64,000 nt of DNA from Angiostrongylus vasorum (taxonomy: Eukaryota; Nematoda; Chromadorea; Rhabditida; Metastrongylidae). Positions within the stretch are counted from its first letter, which is position 1. Every line of letters starts with the position of its first letter. The position numbers and the translations under genes are program-made. The stretch is from assembly GCA_018806985.1 (NCBI GenBank), contig JADANN010000149.1, forward strand, positions 186,001 through 250,000. The letters are read 5' to 3'. Shown piece by piece: positions 35,615-47,939 of the stretch. The notes beneath the pieces are model-generated. The model searched no databases and was not told the origin of the DNA. It saw nothing but the letters and a program-made list of their open reading frames with translations.

Positions 35615-35870
35615 GAATAGAGATCTCGGCGTTGATTAGTCTCTGAGGGGGTGCGCCTTGCATTCGATTTCACAAAGCATCTTTAGAGGCGACTAAATGC
35701 ATATCTCGTCCATGCCAACGACTTGTGGCGGTCCAGACATTCAGACAATCCTGGTATCAATTTGCTACCCCGTAAAGATGGAAGGGTTGGCTAACCTGAA
35801 GCGCGGAACAGTAGCAACGACGATGAGTTCGAATGGCACCTCTAACCAATGCACTACACACGCCCAGTGC
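35615..35870 (-). repeat. Family A SINE (third of three)
   Basis: Same orientation, the most diverged and with an internal deletion: gatctcggcgttgattagtc, gcattcgatttcacaaagca, ctggtatcaatttgctaccc, head cctctaaccaatgcactaca. Confidence 0.75.
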
Positions 35871-35874
35871 GTTA

Positions 35875-37255
35875 AAATGTGTTTAAATTTTAAGAGAAAA
35901 AAACTCTAGATGTCTTAAAAGAGAAGGCACTCATAAAAGTTAGGGTTTATAGTGTCCATTACTCTTACCTCGTGTTCCTCATTTAATTATAAGTTCCTTA
36001 AGAGATTGGATAAAGAGGTCGTTGATCCAGTGACAGACGACAGCACGGTAAAGATAGCAGAGATTTCGGAAACATTAAAGAATTTGGACCAATGCACAAT
36101 CGATAACTAACAGTTGGGAATTGCTAATTATTGCCAGACGAATGCCGTTAATACCATTAAACATGCAAGACAAGAGGGACAGCATGAGATATTGCCCCTC
36201 TCCCAAACGCCCCCCAGAGAGAGATGAGCGTCATTGTGAATTGAACGGAACTATGTGGCTGTTACAGATAGCAGGAAAAAAGGAGGAAGAAAGAAGAAAT
36301 GACTGGGAGAAAGTCCAGATGGAAATGAAAATATTCGAACAATAAAACATCATGCACCTGTCTGAAATTTTCAGAGAAGCCACCGATCAACAAATAGTGC
36401 ACCTAGAACTCCGCATTCAGCTTCCTGATACTCAACGACCCACTATGTATTTGACACTTCAACCATTTCAACATATAACCCAGACTTCTGAAAGTGATCT
36501 AATTTTTGGAGATCCAAGAAAACACTCTTTGAAAGCGAAACATAAGTGGGCCGGTTGTAATCAGAAGAGTTGACGATATGGGGACGATACGAACAGTATG
36601 CCAGAATGGACTCCATGGTTATGGAACAGTATGGCAGAATGAACTTCAAGCGAATGCAACCGTCATATAGAACGACCGCTTACAACGAGATAGATGGATC
36701 TTTTTTGGGGCTGCGTCAATCAACTGTAATCATAGTTGCGAATCCATTGTAGATCGTTGAGTGATACTCGTACACATCGTCATTCTCGAGGCAGACCACC
36801 ACCATTGATGGAAACGACCATTACCAAGGAAAGAAAGCAATAGCAAATGTGAAGGAGCCCGCATTACTTGTGAAGAGGCGTTGTCCAATTAAGTCCAAGC
36901 AAGTGAATACATATGGTAATACACGTCATAACAACACTAGCCACTATCACTCATTTAGGAACATTCAGTGACTTCTATTTTAGCACATTTTAACCATATA
37001 ATGAAGGCACTGCATAGGAACATATCCAGTTTAACTTTAAACCACTCAGAAACAACAAGATGCAATTCTGCAAAGTTATGACGTCATATGAGTCAGAGAA
37101 CAAAAAATAAAGAACAAAAATGACGCACTGGTTTCTACGATCCGTCAAGATTTTGCCACCCGAATTCGAATTTCCGGAATTCCTTCTAAGTGATTGAAAA
37201 CGTAATTTACACATGTTCTGATTCCCAAGGGACCTAACTACCACATTTATTAACT
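35875..37255. other. Intergenic, with a possible LINE relic near 36535-36720
   Basis: Three adjacent plus-strand open frames (36121-36345, 36352-36573, 36570-36752) lie in this stretch. The segment near 36540-36600 reads KHKWAG, then VIRRVDD after a frame shift, loosely like the RWAGHVMR block at the C-terminus of RTE/CR1 proteins. The rest is unrecognised. The assignment is weak. Confidence 0.3.
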
Positions 37256-37261
37256 TATTCC

Positions 37262-37440
37262 AGTGAACGGGTGATTGCTGATGGCACCGTTAGGGTAAAA
37301 AAACTGGCTCAGCGAAAGGCAAAGCAAGGGCCTTGGTGGTGCGGCAGATAACACGTGAGCCCCCCACAAAGAGTAGTCGCGGGTTCAAAACGCTGCTGAG
37401 GACCCGTGTCTTGCTCACAGCATCATTGTGGTTATCACAT
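37262..37440 (+). repeat. Family C SINE with a well-preserved B box
   Basis: Plus-oriented: gtgaacgggtgattgctgat, then an A-box-like tggtgcggcagataac (about 37335) and the B box gggttcaaaac at 37381-37391, about 44 bp apart as in a tRNA gene. The tail is short (acagcatcattgtggtta). Confidence 0.85.
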
Positions 37441-37589
37441 TTATTGATGGTCCAACGAATTTGTAGATGGAACGTGAATATACCAATACTGATCACACTA
37501 ACTTAAAACTAAACTAAATACACCACTTAACGCGCATAAGATACAGCCACATAACCCATGTGTTCGACCACCAAGAATACAGCGAACTG

Positions 37590-37978
37590 ATCACTTTGAC
37601 ACTTGACACTTGAACGGCCCATCTTCAGTGGTTGTGCGGGCCCCAGCATAATCACCATCCACCGGAAATTTACTAGTTAAGCCATTGTGGTTCCCTGGAA
37701 TCCCGAGGTCAGCCTGGTCAAAGTGTGCCCCAGGTCATCACCACCAAGGGCAGGCGCAGCGCTTGTGGGTCAGAGGGAGATTTGCCACCATGCGACTTTG
37801 ATACCAAAACGGTGGCGGATCGTGGTATTGGTTTACTCCTAGCTAGGCTTCCTGATGGAAACTCCGGACTCGCTTACCTTGGGAGACCCTGCCGGGGGGA
37901 CGAATCCCCCCGCTGTACATCGCAGTCCGACACCCAGGAACACCTCCCAGCCACGATGAGGGGGGTAAACCGTTCGGA
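37590..37978 (+). repeat. Family D structured repeat
   Basis: Full-length copy from tgacacttgacacttgaacg through ctggaatcccgaggtcagcc, ttgccaccatgcgactttg and gagaccctgccggggggacg to acacctcccagccacgatga. Confidence 0.88.
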
Positions 37979-38384
37979 GGCTTAAGTGATCACTGAACTG
38001 ATCACTCTGTGTAACCTTAAACTGCAGATGGTTTTTACAATTACATAACTGAATTTCTGGTCCTCCAAAATCCTCGTAAGTATAAAACATTCTTTCTAGT
38101 TAGAACCATTTTAAGTGGCTCCTGAAATTATTATTCTTATAAGCCCGCTAAAGAAGATTTGTTCATACAAGAGAAATACCGACTGAAACCACAGCGGAGG
38201 CTAAAGCGAATAAATAAAGGAGGAATCCGGAGATAATTTCATAAAGGTCAACGCTTTCCGAAGTCTTTTAACTTAAAAAAGGAGTCGATAGCGTTATGCT
38301 CAAGGGGTGTGCAAAGGAGGTGGAGAACGGAAGGTTGACGCATATTTGAAAACTAACATTACCAGTATTAATTTTAAAACAATG

Positions 38385-38715
38385 ACGAGGTTCCGCCCCC
38401 ATCCGATTCCGCTGCGGGCTCACCAACCGGGGTCGGGAAATTGGTACCGGAAAAAATCACCCTCTGCAATCCAAGTGAGAACGCTCTAGTCCGGCTACCT
38501 CAGGACTCCGTGGAGAAACGACTCGACCAGCATTCAACGACATTAACGATGAAAGGAAAAAATCCCGAAGCAGCAGCCGAAGCCACACACGTAAAAGTTG
38601 GAAGATCTTCGTGGATGACGGGTGCGAGGAAACGAATCGAATCAAGAAGTGCTGGAATCCGTACAGTAGATGTGAAAGACCGGCCGCATAAAGTAAAAAA
38701 ATACAAAGAATGGAA
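38385..38715 (+). repeat. Family B SINE, 5'-truncated
   Basis: It starts inside the body (gggctcaccaaccggggtcg) and runs through gactcgaccagcattcaacg, gcagccgaagccacacac and gttggaagatcttcgtggat to gatgtgaaagaccggccgca and an aaaaaa tail. The 96-codon frame across it is a repeat artefact. Confidence 0.85.
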
Positions 38716-40003
38716 GAAACATTGTGAGTAGGTACAGCTCAGAAGAGTCTAGAATGATTGCACCATATTCTCGACGATGGAATTTCTGAATAGGGGGGAA
38801 AACAATGCAATCATTTCACAAGGCGCTTTTAGGCTCTGAGAGAAGGAATAGTTTCATCGCAGTGGGAGAAAAGATAGAAAATTAGGTGACACAATCAAAA
38901 CAATGAGGAACGGCGGGAAATTTGATTTACAAAATTCGATTACTGGAGTTAAGGGGTTTAGTACCGATTGTAGCAAGAATAATTGAAGATAGCGAACAAA
39001 CGGAGCTATTACTACTGAAAAACCACCAATACTACCTAAACATCAAAGACGCCGACACGAAATGGAGACGCTTCATTGTGTTGGGTGCTGGGTAGCCGAA
39101 AACGACGCCATTATCGATTCGGAGGCAAATCGGAGCGCCATCGAACCCGTTTCGAGTTCAAATCGATATTTAAGTAGGATTATGACTAAAGAGAACAACA
39201 AGGAGTAACAGGTTTCAAAGAAGAAGAAGAATGAGGAAGAAACAACGAAATCAATTGCCTCAATCATGTTCCTTCATTGCTTTGCTTTTACTTCCACGGG
39301 AAAAAGCACGATTACCAAGGGACTTGTTTGGAACACATTAATCAGGATAAAACGTTTCAGTGTATTGGGCAAGAATTTTATAAAAAGTCAGGAACGAGCA
39401 ATGAACAAATTTTTGCTTTCGGTTACGCAAAATTGCTCCGGTCACACCCGTTTAGAATAGATTTGGCCATGGGACACGTTTACTCGACGTGACTCCGTCG
39501 ACATCACTGCGAATCCGATAAGGGCAACCATCTCATCACATCATTACTGCTTCATCCGCATAAAAAAGACATCTCGAACAAACTATTGGTGGAGATGAGC
39601 ACCATAGTCAAAAGCGTTGGCGATTTGCTGACCTTTACGAGAAGAAATGCCGCTGAATGAAAAGGAACTGCAATCCACGAAAAAGATTCTTCTACAGTTT
39701 TAATGATATTTTGGAGGAATATTACACTATGAGCTTCTCGTAGCCAGTAGTACGGTAATTGCCGTTGTGCACGTCGACCAACTTCCGCATTCGAGTGACG
39801 TCCTTCAAACGTTCTCTTTTTTGCATTACGTCACCCATATATCTTACGAAGATGTGTCGAAAAAAGATTACTGGAATATGGGAATATGAGTGAGAAGTTC
39901 TACTGCATTTTCTGTAGTGCTTGGAGTCTGTTCTTTCCGAATACCTTTAGTTTTGTTGGATTTAGTTCAATTTTTTCCGCTTTACAACTGCTACCTACCA
40001 GTC
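38716..40003. other. Intergenic; possible coding relics at 39000-39490
   Basis: Two adjacent plus segments have gene-like composition: about 39000-39090 (LLLKNHQYYLNIKDADTKWR) and 39277-39492 (TFQCIGQEFYKKSGTSNEQI). They are separated by stops and frame shifts. No family could be named, though a decayed transposon is likely from the setting. Confidence 0.3.
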
Positions 40004-40392
40004 CCTCCCAACGGTTTACCGGCTCATCGTGGCTGGGAGGTGTTCCTGGGTGTCGGACTGCGATGTACAGCTAGAGGATTCGTCTCCCGGCAGGGTCTCC
40101 CAAGCTGAGAACGGGTCCGGCGTTTCCATCAGGAAGCCTAGCTAAGAGTAAACCAATACCAGGACCCGCCACCGTCCTGGTATCAAGTCGCATGGTGGCA
40201 AATCTCCCTCTGATCCACAAGGGCTGAGACTGCCCGTGTTGGTGAAGACTTGGGGGCAGACTTTGGCCAGGCTGACCTCGGGATTCCAGGGAACCACAAT
40301 GGCCTAACCAGCAAATCTCCGATAAGTGGCCATTATGCTGGGGCCCGCACAACCAGTGAGGACGGGCCGTTCAAGTACCAAGTATCAAGTAC
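40004..40392 (-). repeat. Family D structured repeat
   Basis: Full-length minus-oriented copy from tccctcccaacggtttaccg to gaggacgggccgttcaagta, followed by the caagtatcaagtact tail. It is one of the best preserved copies. Confidence 0.9.
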
Positions 40393-40869
40393 TTGCCAGT
40401 AAAGAGCATCGAGCAACGAATTTCACGTTGGCAAGATGAGATAACTAAATATGTTAGCTCTATTCTTGACTAAAAATATATCCCACAGCCTCATTGGATT
40501 CTGGGAAATTTGCGTAGTCCGTTTATAACCCAGTAGATGAGAATGAATAGAACCATAACTGCGCACAACGACAAACGCTAATTTTTTCCTTCAGCCTTAT
40601 GAAGAACGTACTATGCAGCATTTAAGATCCAAGAAAAGAGCTTCTAAACCTTAATTTCCAACAGTTCTTTAAACTCTGGAGAAGTAAAAAACCACCGAAT
40701 AACCGTCAGAGTAAATTTAACGGAGGATGATCGTCATAGTTAATGAGCTATTTAAAACAGGTCATGGAAAGCACAGTGGAGGTGACTGTGTAGTGAGTGT
40801 GAGAAAACGTGCTCCATTTCGAAAGTGGAACCGTAACCTGAGGATACTGCTGACTGATTCTTGGACACT

Positions 40870-41262
40870 AACATACACCGTCGTCACTGGTTGTGCAGGC
40901 CGCTGCATGATCGCCACTTTTTTCGGAGTTGTGTTGATTTAACCACTGTGGTTCCGTGGAGTCCCGAGGTCAGCCAGGCCAAAGTCTGCCCCAGGTCGTC
41001 ACCACCACAGGCAGTCGCCGCTCTTGTGGATCAGAGAGGGATTTGCCACCATGCTACTAGTTTGATACCAGGACGGTGGCGGATCCTGGTATTGATTTAC
41101 TCTTAGCTGGGCTTCCTGATAGAAACTTAGCTGGGCTTCCTGTTAGGTCTCAGCTTCGGAGACCCTGCCGGGGGGATGAATCTCCCACTGTACATTGTGT
41201 ACACTCTGACACCAGGAACACCTACTAGCCACTATGAGGTGGTAAATTGTGGGAGGTGCTGA
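40870..41262 (+). repeat. Family D structured repeat with internal duplication
   Basis: Plus-oriented copy from gtcactggttgtgcaggccg to ccactatgaggtggtaaatt. A short direct duplication of cttagctgggcttcctg occurs at about 41103-41143. No gene was seen in the flanks 40393-40869 and 41263-42017. Confidence 0.87.
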
Positions 41263-42017
41263 CTGATGAACCAACATAATCTCTCCTCTTAGATTTTATC
41301 GTTTCTTGGATGTACAACTTAAGCATTTTTCAATCACACAACAGTTCATCAAGGACGAAAGATCACCCAATAATAAAGACTCTCAAAGTTTTATCTAGGG
41401 CAATCTGCCGACACTGTCGAACAGCCAGCAGAATGACAGGGCGTCGTTTTTTGGCGGGAAAATGTCCGCATACTGTCCGCCGCTAGTGAAACAGGTGTAC
41501 GATTGAGAGTGCACTAGAGGAACTAGAGATGGGCGGTCTTCAGTTTTCTACTATTTTCCACGATACCAAGGCATATAGTTATGTATCGAAGGAAGTAACC
41601 GTAAATATACTATAAACTGCAGTACTGGTGCGAGGGATCTGTTACATCGTCGTCGAACACTCTGTCAAACTACTCAGGGGACTCGCCTCTATCATAGAAG
41701 AATTCCACTCTCAAAGAAGCAAACCTTCTGATTCCCAAAAAATCAATGAATCACTACGGTGAAAACCTAGGAACATTCTAGCATGGCCAATTCGATATTC
41801 TGCAGAAAACACCACCTAATGACATTCATTAGTTCGTTAAGGAAGGAAGATAACGAATCTTAAACGGCAAAAACCGAACAAAACATGAAACTCGACGATG
41901 GCTACAAAGCAACGAAACGAGCGGAGAAAAAGTGCTGAAAATTGAACATCTTGTGACAAACTATCAAAGTAACCTAAGTGGTATTATGCATAAGCATTGA
42001 CAAGTATATGTGTACTG

Positions 42018-42300
42018 TCGCGCGCGTGTAGCGCAGTGGTTGGAGAGCGCCACTGCGACACACGTGGAATCTATCCCCGCGCTCATGGCTCACCAAGCCT
42101 TCGATCCCACCGGGGTCGGCAAATTGGTACCAGACTTGTCTGGGAGGGTAGCAGCACTGGCTCGATACATCGGTATGCCACCGCGAGTCATTGTAAAGGC
42201 CAGATATGCATTCAATCACCTCCAACGATACTTAATGAAATCGGATGCATGGCGCATCCCTCAGGGATTGATCAACGCCGAGAGCTTTATCCTTCTAGCT
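42018..42300 (+). repeat. Family A SINE, full length
   Basis: The head at 42018 has an A-box-like tagcgcagtggttgg at 42029-42043 and a weak B-box-like ggaatctatcc near 42066. The body and 3' end are complete (gatcaacgccgagagcttta). The 192-codon plus frame at 42010-42588 begins inside this SINE, so it is not supported as a gene. Confidence 0.9.
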
Positions 42301-42754
42301 TTATGTATACTACCGTTCTTGCATATTCTAGTGTTCTACTTCTATAATGAATTTATCCATGGTAACCATTTAATCATTTGGTTATCTGAGAATTGCACCA
42401 TAATGGTTTTCTCTCACCGTAGGTATTTCATAGCATCAAGAATCCACCGACTTGGTAGAATATCCAAATATTCCAATTTGTGTTTAAGAAGTGTTCAGCA
42501 GTCAAAAAACATATTCACTAGGATTGTCAATATGTGTTTGGTTCGGAAATTGTACTGGATAATTAGTTTAGAAAATCCTATACAGTAAGCTTAATGAACA
42601 ACTGTGTTAAGGGACCATGAGGGTCCGTAGATGGCGTTGAACAGCTGATTGTTCGAAAAATCGATAGAGGTCTGCTTCTGCAAAGTCACTGAAAATGAAA
42701 CACGGATGTAGCTAAGCAGCCATCCATGCGGATGTTTCCTGGTTGTCACAGCGA

Positions 42755-42800
42755 TTCATTCATTCGTTCATTCATCACTCATTCATTCATGCATCCCACT
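42755..42800. repeat. Degenerate (ATTC)n microsatellite
   Basis: The run attcattcattcgttcattc continues as atcactcattcattcatgca. It is a tetranucleotide array with a few substitutions. The stretch 42800-43650 around it has no recognised gene; the 121-codon plus frame at 43183-43548 has no motif. Confidence 0.85.
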
Positions 42801-43664
42801 GACGAGCGACGCGTACACACGCAGAGCGAACACCGTTCTAATTCTTTGTGAACGATTATCTATGATTTATCTCTTGTCTTTTATTTCTTTTTACTTTTTT
42901 CCTTTTTCAGGATTTCTCATCAATTTCATGTCAGGTGTGGATGTGTATGTACTCAGTTTTTCGACGTTTGACACGCTAGTAATTTTTCACTACTCATAGA
43001 ACTCGTCATGTTGACTTAAAAAACGTAAAGAAGATCGTTTGCGCTTGCTAGAGAATTTCGAGGAAATACGAATACTTAGAGAGAATCAATGGTCGTTGAA
43101 TATGGGCATTCGAGAAGTGGCTAAGGGATATTTGCGATTCAATGACAACTTCATTAGGCTGGCCGGAGCCTTCGATAATTAGATGAGCTTGGTTTGGCTA
43201 ACACACACGAATGCTGACGAACATTCTATCGCTTCCATCACCTGTTGTTCTTGTAATCATAGAGTAAATAAAGCCGGCATCGCTAAATCTTACTCACTTT
43301 TGTCCTGCTCAGTGAAATCTACAGCTTCACTTGACAAACAGAGAACAACACTTTCGCCTAGGTGCCGTTTCTTTACTGCCTACGACAAGATGGATAGTTC
43401 TCCGGATTCTCTCGTGATATTGATTTACTCTCAACTGACCCATTGCATGGAAATGTTCAGCTCTCCCCAAACTTTGGTGGCTCTGGTGGGAGATGAAGTT
43501 TCCGCTGTAAATCGTAGTTCACCTTTCTTGAACTTCACCACACCATGATAAATGAGTCAGTGAATCACTAGAAGAAATATTTTTACTTGATTAGCATATT
43601 TAGTGAGAATTCAACTATTACATTGTAAATGAGCGTTTTTTAACCATGCTGTTTAAAACGGCGA

Positions 43665-44030
43665 TTTTTTTTGACTATCGTTAAATTCTTTCGACACCCA
43701 CTTGTCGAGGTTTCTTGTCTTTCCTATGCGATTCAAGTGAGTGGAAATTATTCCTGTGCTTACGCCAAGCTGTTCTACAGGCCCTCGAACAGTTGCAAGC
43801 GTGTTTTCTCCCTCTAGTGCCTTCAATTCGTCGTCGCCAAGTTCATTAGGTCGTCCGCGGCTTTCCTTATGTTCGAAGTCGAAATCACCAGATCGGAATT
43901 TCCGGAACCATGTTCGCACTGTTGATTCACAACACTGCCTTCATCCCAAACTTGGTCAATGTTTCGAGCCATTTCCGCTGCACTACGGCCGAGTTTGAAA
44001 TTGCAAAGCTCAAATTTGGTAGAAGAAAAA
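43665..44030 (-). mobile_element. Mariner-type transposase, N-terminal fragment, frameshifted
   Basis: The upstream minus-strand piece (near 44010-43920) reads FELCNFKLGRSAAEMARNID, and after a frame shift the frame at 43919-43653 gives RTWFRKFRSGDFDFEHKESR, GRPNELGDDELKAL and LGVSTGIISTHLNRIGK. These are the paired helix-turn-helix DNA-binding halves and the GRP linker of mariner transposases. The DD(E/D) catalytic domain, expected at lower coordinates, was not recognised, so the copy is 3'-truncated as well as frameshifted. No inverted terminal repeats were identified. Confidence 0.85.
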
Positions 44031-44282
44031 TATCCTTTGACAGAAGACGATAAAGACATCTTTCGAAAGAGCACAAGAACAGCTTCCTGATGGTATATAA
44101 TATTGCAGGGTGCAAAGACTATTTTATTAGTAAAAAATTCATTAAAACAATTAAGTTTTTAGAAAGCTCATTTATTTCTGAAAAACCTAATGTTTCATCT
44201 TTATGTGCAGCGGATTCCATCTCTCTTATTGTTTTGTGCTATGTTTTACAGCAATATAAGGTTTTTTATTAATATGAATGGC

Positions 44283-44420
44283 ACGCGGGAAGCAGAGTGG
44301 TTAGAAGCGTATCACACAGATACTTGCGTGGTCTCTGTTTCGGTTCCACAACGGCCCAACCAAGACTTCCATCCTTCTGCGATTGAGAATCTAGTACCAG
44401 AGATTTCTTAACTCTTTCGC
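44283..44420 (+). repeat. tRNA-like SINE head, possibly a further family
   Basis: ggaagcagagtggttagaag resembles an A box, and a B-box-like tttcggttccacaac follows about 45 bp later. The sequence then gives caaccaagacttccatcctt, like family B in outline but different in detail. Only one copy was seen in the window. Confidence 0.45.
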
Positions 44421-44604
44421 GACCGCAGCCAGTTTCGCGTAGCAGAGCCAACTGATCGAGTGTTACTGGAACGTGATCGAAGTGCGGATTGAAGGCAGGG
44501 TATACGGTCCGTGAGTCGGTGCATGAGGCAAGACACACCTTTTTTCTTGAGCTTATCGACCTATTACTGGGATGCCTAGCATATTTTCTGTATCTCTCCA
44601 ACTT

Positions 44605-47585
44605 CTACATATCTGCTATGTTCTTCTGTATATGTTTCCATGTTCTTGGATTCGTCCATTAACTAACCACCATGTTATTAGCTTTCCGAATGGTTTTGTA
44701 CGATATTTTAAGTCTATTTCTGCGTCTCTTTCATGTTTTTATATATCCGATCCCATTCCATCGTTCAAAACGACATTTCGCAAGTGTAGCGCACTGAGAA
44801 CACCTATCCACGGTTTTAACCCCAGAATAAAGCCTGCGTTCGACAAACTACCGATCAGCTACAAAGAAATCTCTCAAAAGAGCCCTATCCAGCAAAATAA
44901 ACTACGAAATGTTTGTTTTTAAATCGAAATATACGATTCGTAGCCCGCACCAGCGTATATATCGAAATCAATGTGCATGATCCCGTAACGATGAAAAAGC
45001 TCCATTCGATAAACAGAGGCCGACGACTGCTTGTGGTAAAGATCTAGGAACGCTTTGATACAGCTGTCTCCAGGATTTCGAGAAAAACTTATTTGATTAG
45101 TATTCATTAGCGCTCATGAAAAAGACAAAACCAACTGAGCACACAAAATCCGATGACCTCCCATAGAAGGCGAACATATAATGGCGAAGCGAATGAAGGA
45201 TATGATGGGATCCTCACAATACGTGAAGTTCAGGAAAAAAAATTGAAAAATATTGCTCGTAGTTCCGTCAAGTGTTTCTACATGTCATACAGATCGCTCC
45301 ATGAAGAAAACGATGTGTTTCAAAAATATCCTCAATCCAGTGAATATGAGACCGCCACCGCCGATGTCGTCTTTACTCCTTCCATAGAATTTAAAGGCAT
45401 GAAGTGGTTCGATCGTCAGCCAACGTCTTTAGAACTCTTTCAATTTAAGAGAATGAAATGAAGAAGGACCGCGATTACCTTTCAACGTCTCATCCTTGTT
45501 TATGGGAAGACATTTTTTTGTATTTTATAGGCGAATAGGCGTCTATTCCACTTTTTTTGAAGAGCAGGTTAAGTATAGAAAACTAATTTTTTAAATGTTG
45601 TTTGATTTGTAGATTAATAGTGAAAGATGTTCTGGAATTGCGTGGAAGATTATGGCCCACATTTTTTAACATCGAGAAGGAAGGTAAGCTTACCCCCAAG
45701 TGGAGGAACAAAGGAACTAACCTGTTTCTCCCAATTTCCGCGCAACGGATTTCGTTCTCTTAGGTTTCCTTTTATTTTCCTTGTGCTCATTTTACATGCC
45801 AATTAGTTCATAGAACGTTTTTTTGATATGATTTCTCAGAAATTCTGATAAAGTGCTGCCATGTCACTTAGCTTTGTACAGTAAACTTGTCCACGTGAAC
45901 TACAATGGGACTTTTTCGGCAACCGACGTTAAAAAATGTTTTAACGATCTCTACTTACTATTTTTTTCCCGTTTTTTTTTATTGTGTATGTCAAGGGCTG
46001 GTGCAAAAGGGTACCTAACCCTATTTTATTAAATGAAGTGGGAGATATATTCGAACTGAATAATGGATAAATTTTCTCGTTCCACCGTCCTGAATCGATG
46101 GAATCCTCAACTACTCGGGTAGCCCGTTGGTTCTTCTGGAATAGCTACCGTCTCCGGCGAACACTGTATTTATGCATAGTGGCCTAAACCTCGATTCTCA
46201 ATTGTTTTTTTGACCATATCTTCATGGAGTGGTGTTCTTAGATATCCGAATGGGATACCAGTAGAATTTTCACACAGCCATTAGTCTACAATTTTGAGAA
46301 CCATCCGAACATTTCCATTCTGAAACTCAAAGAAGTTGGGGTAAATTTGTTCCGGAATCGCTGCCGCACTGAAAAAATTCTGGTTGCAAGGCCGTAAGCT
46401 TCGCCCAAATTCACATGGGACATCAACTTCCCATTGTAAATACCTTCGAATATCTTAATGTGGTCACCTCTAAATTCCAGAGAAAACAACGCTAGTTAGA
46501 GTTAATGGTGTCAATAAATGGAGCAGAAGGTATATGCTCAAACTAGAGACGAATCCACCACAAATCCAATTCATCATGCATAATGAATGACTGCGAACAT
46601 CTAAACGAATATAAGAGCTGAAAAAAGGAGCTAAGATTTTAGTGAATGAAGAAATTATGGATACTGTCATTTCCTTCGTTCAGTTATTTTATCTCATTTT
46701 CGTGGTGTCCCATCCACGAACGTCTCCTTATTTGCGCATGGGTTGGACTGCGACATGGGTTTATTTTAGGCCTTCCTCATGAACATTATTCACTGCTCGT
46801 TGGATTTATGCTCCCTGGATTCCTGAATTGGCTCTACTAGAGCCTTTCCAGGTCTTCATCATATGCAATCACTAACCTTTCATAGATTGCAGAGAGCTTT
46901 TTTAAGATAAGTTTGTTATCAGTTTGTGTGTTCAAGAAGGATAGGAGACTTGGATGACCGGTAGCCCTGTCGAACTAGAGGCTACGAGCGTTTGTACGGC
47001 ATCTCCAACCACTGTGCTTCTCGCATCCGAATATTTGATGTAGCCCGCTTAAAATCCCTGGAAGAATTTTTTTTGCGCAAATCATTATATTTGTCAGTAG
47101 TAATCCATCCCGTTAAGCAAAGAGCAACCATCAATAATGTCCATTCGTCTTTGTATCGAATTGAAACTATTTAGTGGACAATTTTTTTTTGTTCTTTGAT
47201 GTTCTTTGAAAATGTCACGTTTCTATATGAGTCTCTTTATCTTTACTACTCTGACAAGAAAGTACTCAATGGAACTTCGTTAAGCCTGACTGCATAGATA
47301 TGGAAATTTCTGATAACGACTTCGAACCATCGTCCATGCTGGTTCCAATCATTTCATTACTCGTTGCTGACCGAATCCATGTGTAAGGCACAATCTGCAG
47401 TCATGTAATTATATCCACGCATTATAATTATACGTGTATGAAAGGTACAAATCAATCCGGCATAGCGAAAAGGAGGAACCCCTCCTATAGGCCAACGGGT
47501 TACACTGTTAAAAGGCTTTGCAATTTTTTTACTAGTACATATATACATCACATTATGTTTCATTTTTCATTAGAATCATTTAACC
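44605..47585. other. Long intergenic stretch, few features
   Basis: No repeat family was recognised except a short diverged family A head-like piece near 46985-47030 (minus: forward ggcatctccaaccactgtgc). Pyrimidine-rich tracts occur near 45960-45985. Apart from the open frame at 45153-45461 no coding candidate stands out. Confidence 0.4.
45153..45461 (+). CDS. Unrecognised 102-codon open frame
   Basis: ATG at 45153, TGA at 45459. The peptide is hydrophilic, with blocks such as GILTIREVQEKKLKNIAR and FTPSIEFKGMKWFDRQP. It has no signal peptide or membrane segment and I recognise no family. It lies in a repeat-poor stretch and its composition is more protein-like than nearby chance frames, but there is no independent support. 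Confidence 0.2.
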   Translation: MTSHRRRTYNGEANEGYDGILTIREVQEKKLKNIARSSVKCFYMSYRSLHEENDVFQKYPQSSEYETATADVVFTPSIEFKGMKWFDRQPTSLELFQFKRMK

Positions 47586-47589
47586 CCCA

Positions 47590-47925
47590 AGATTGCTGAG
47601 ATATTTGGAAAACTCCGGACCGCAGGTGTCTGCGGTAGGGAACGCGCCATTGTCCTTTCCGGTGAGTAACGCGTTCACCACCACACCATGCGGGTTCTTC
47701 GTTTCGCCTGTCTGTCGGCACTGATCGATAGAACTAGCTGAGAGACAGGCGAAACGAAGGACCCGCATGACGTGGTGGTGAACGCATTACTCCCCGGAAA
47801 GGACAATAGCGCGTTCGTTCCCCACCGAAAACACCTGCGGTCCAGGGTTTTGCAAATATCTCAGCAATCTTGTGGTTGTATTGCGCTTAATACGCTGCCA
47901 TAAAAAATTAAAGAAGGAAGAAAAT
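47590..47925. repeat. Family C SINE pair forming a near-perfect hairpin
   Basis: A minus-oriented copy (arm about 47590-47713) and a plus-oriented copy (arm about 47743-47870) are joined by a loop of about 29 bases (tgtcggcactgatcgataga and following). The arms pair at roughly 90% with a 4-base indel. The plus copy continues into the tail (ttgtggttgtattgcgctta, aaataaaaaagc). Confidence 0.92.
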
Positions 47926-47939
47926 AAAAAAGCAAACAT

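Noticed and set aside
38441..38731. 96-codon plus-strand open frame
   Set aside because: It falls within a family B SINE.
42010..42588. 192-codon plus-strand open frame
   Set aside because: It starts in the head of a family A SINE and runs through the whole repeat; the non-repeat remainder has no recognisable motif.
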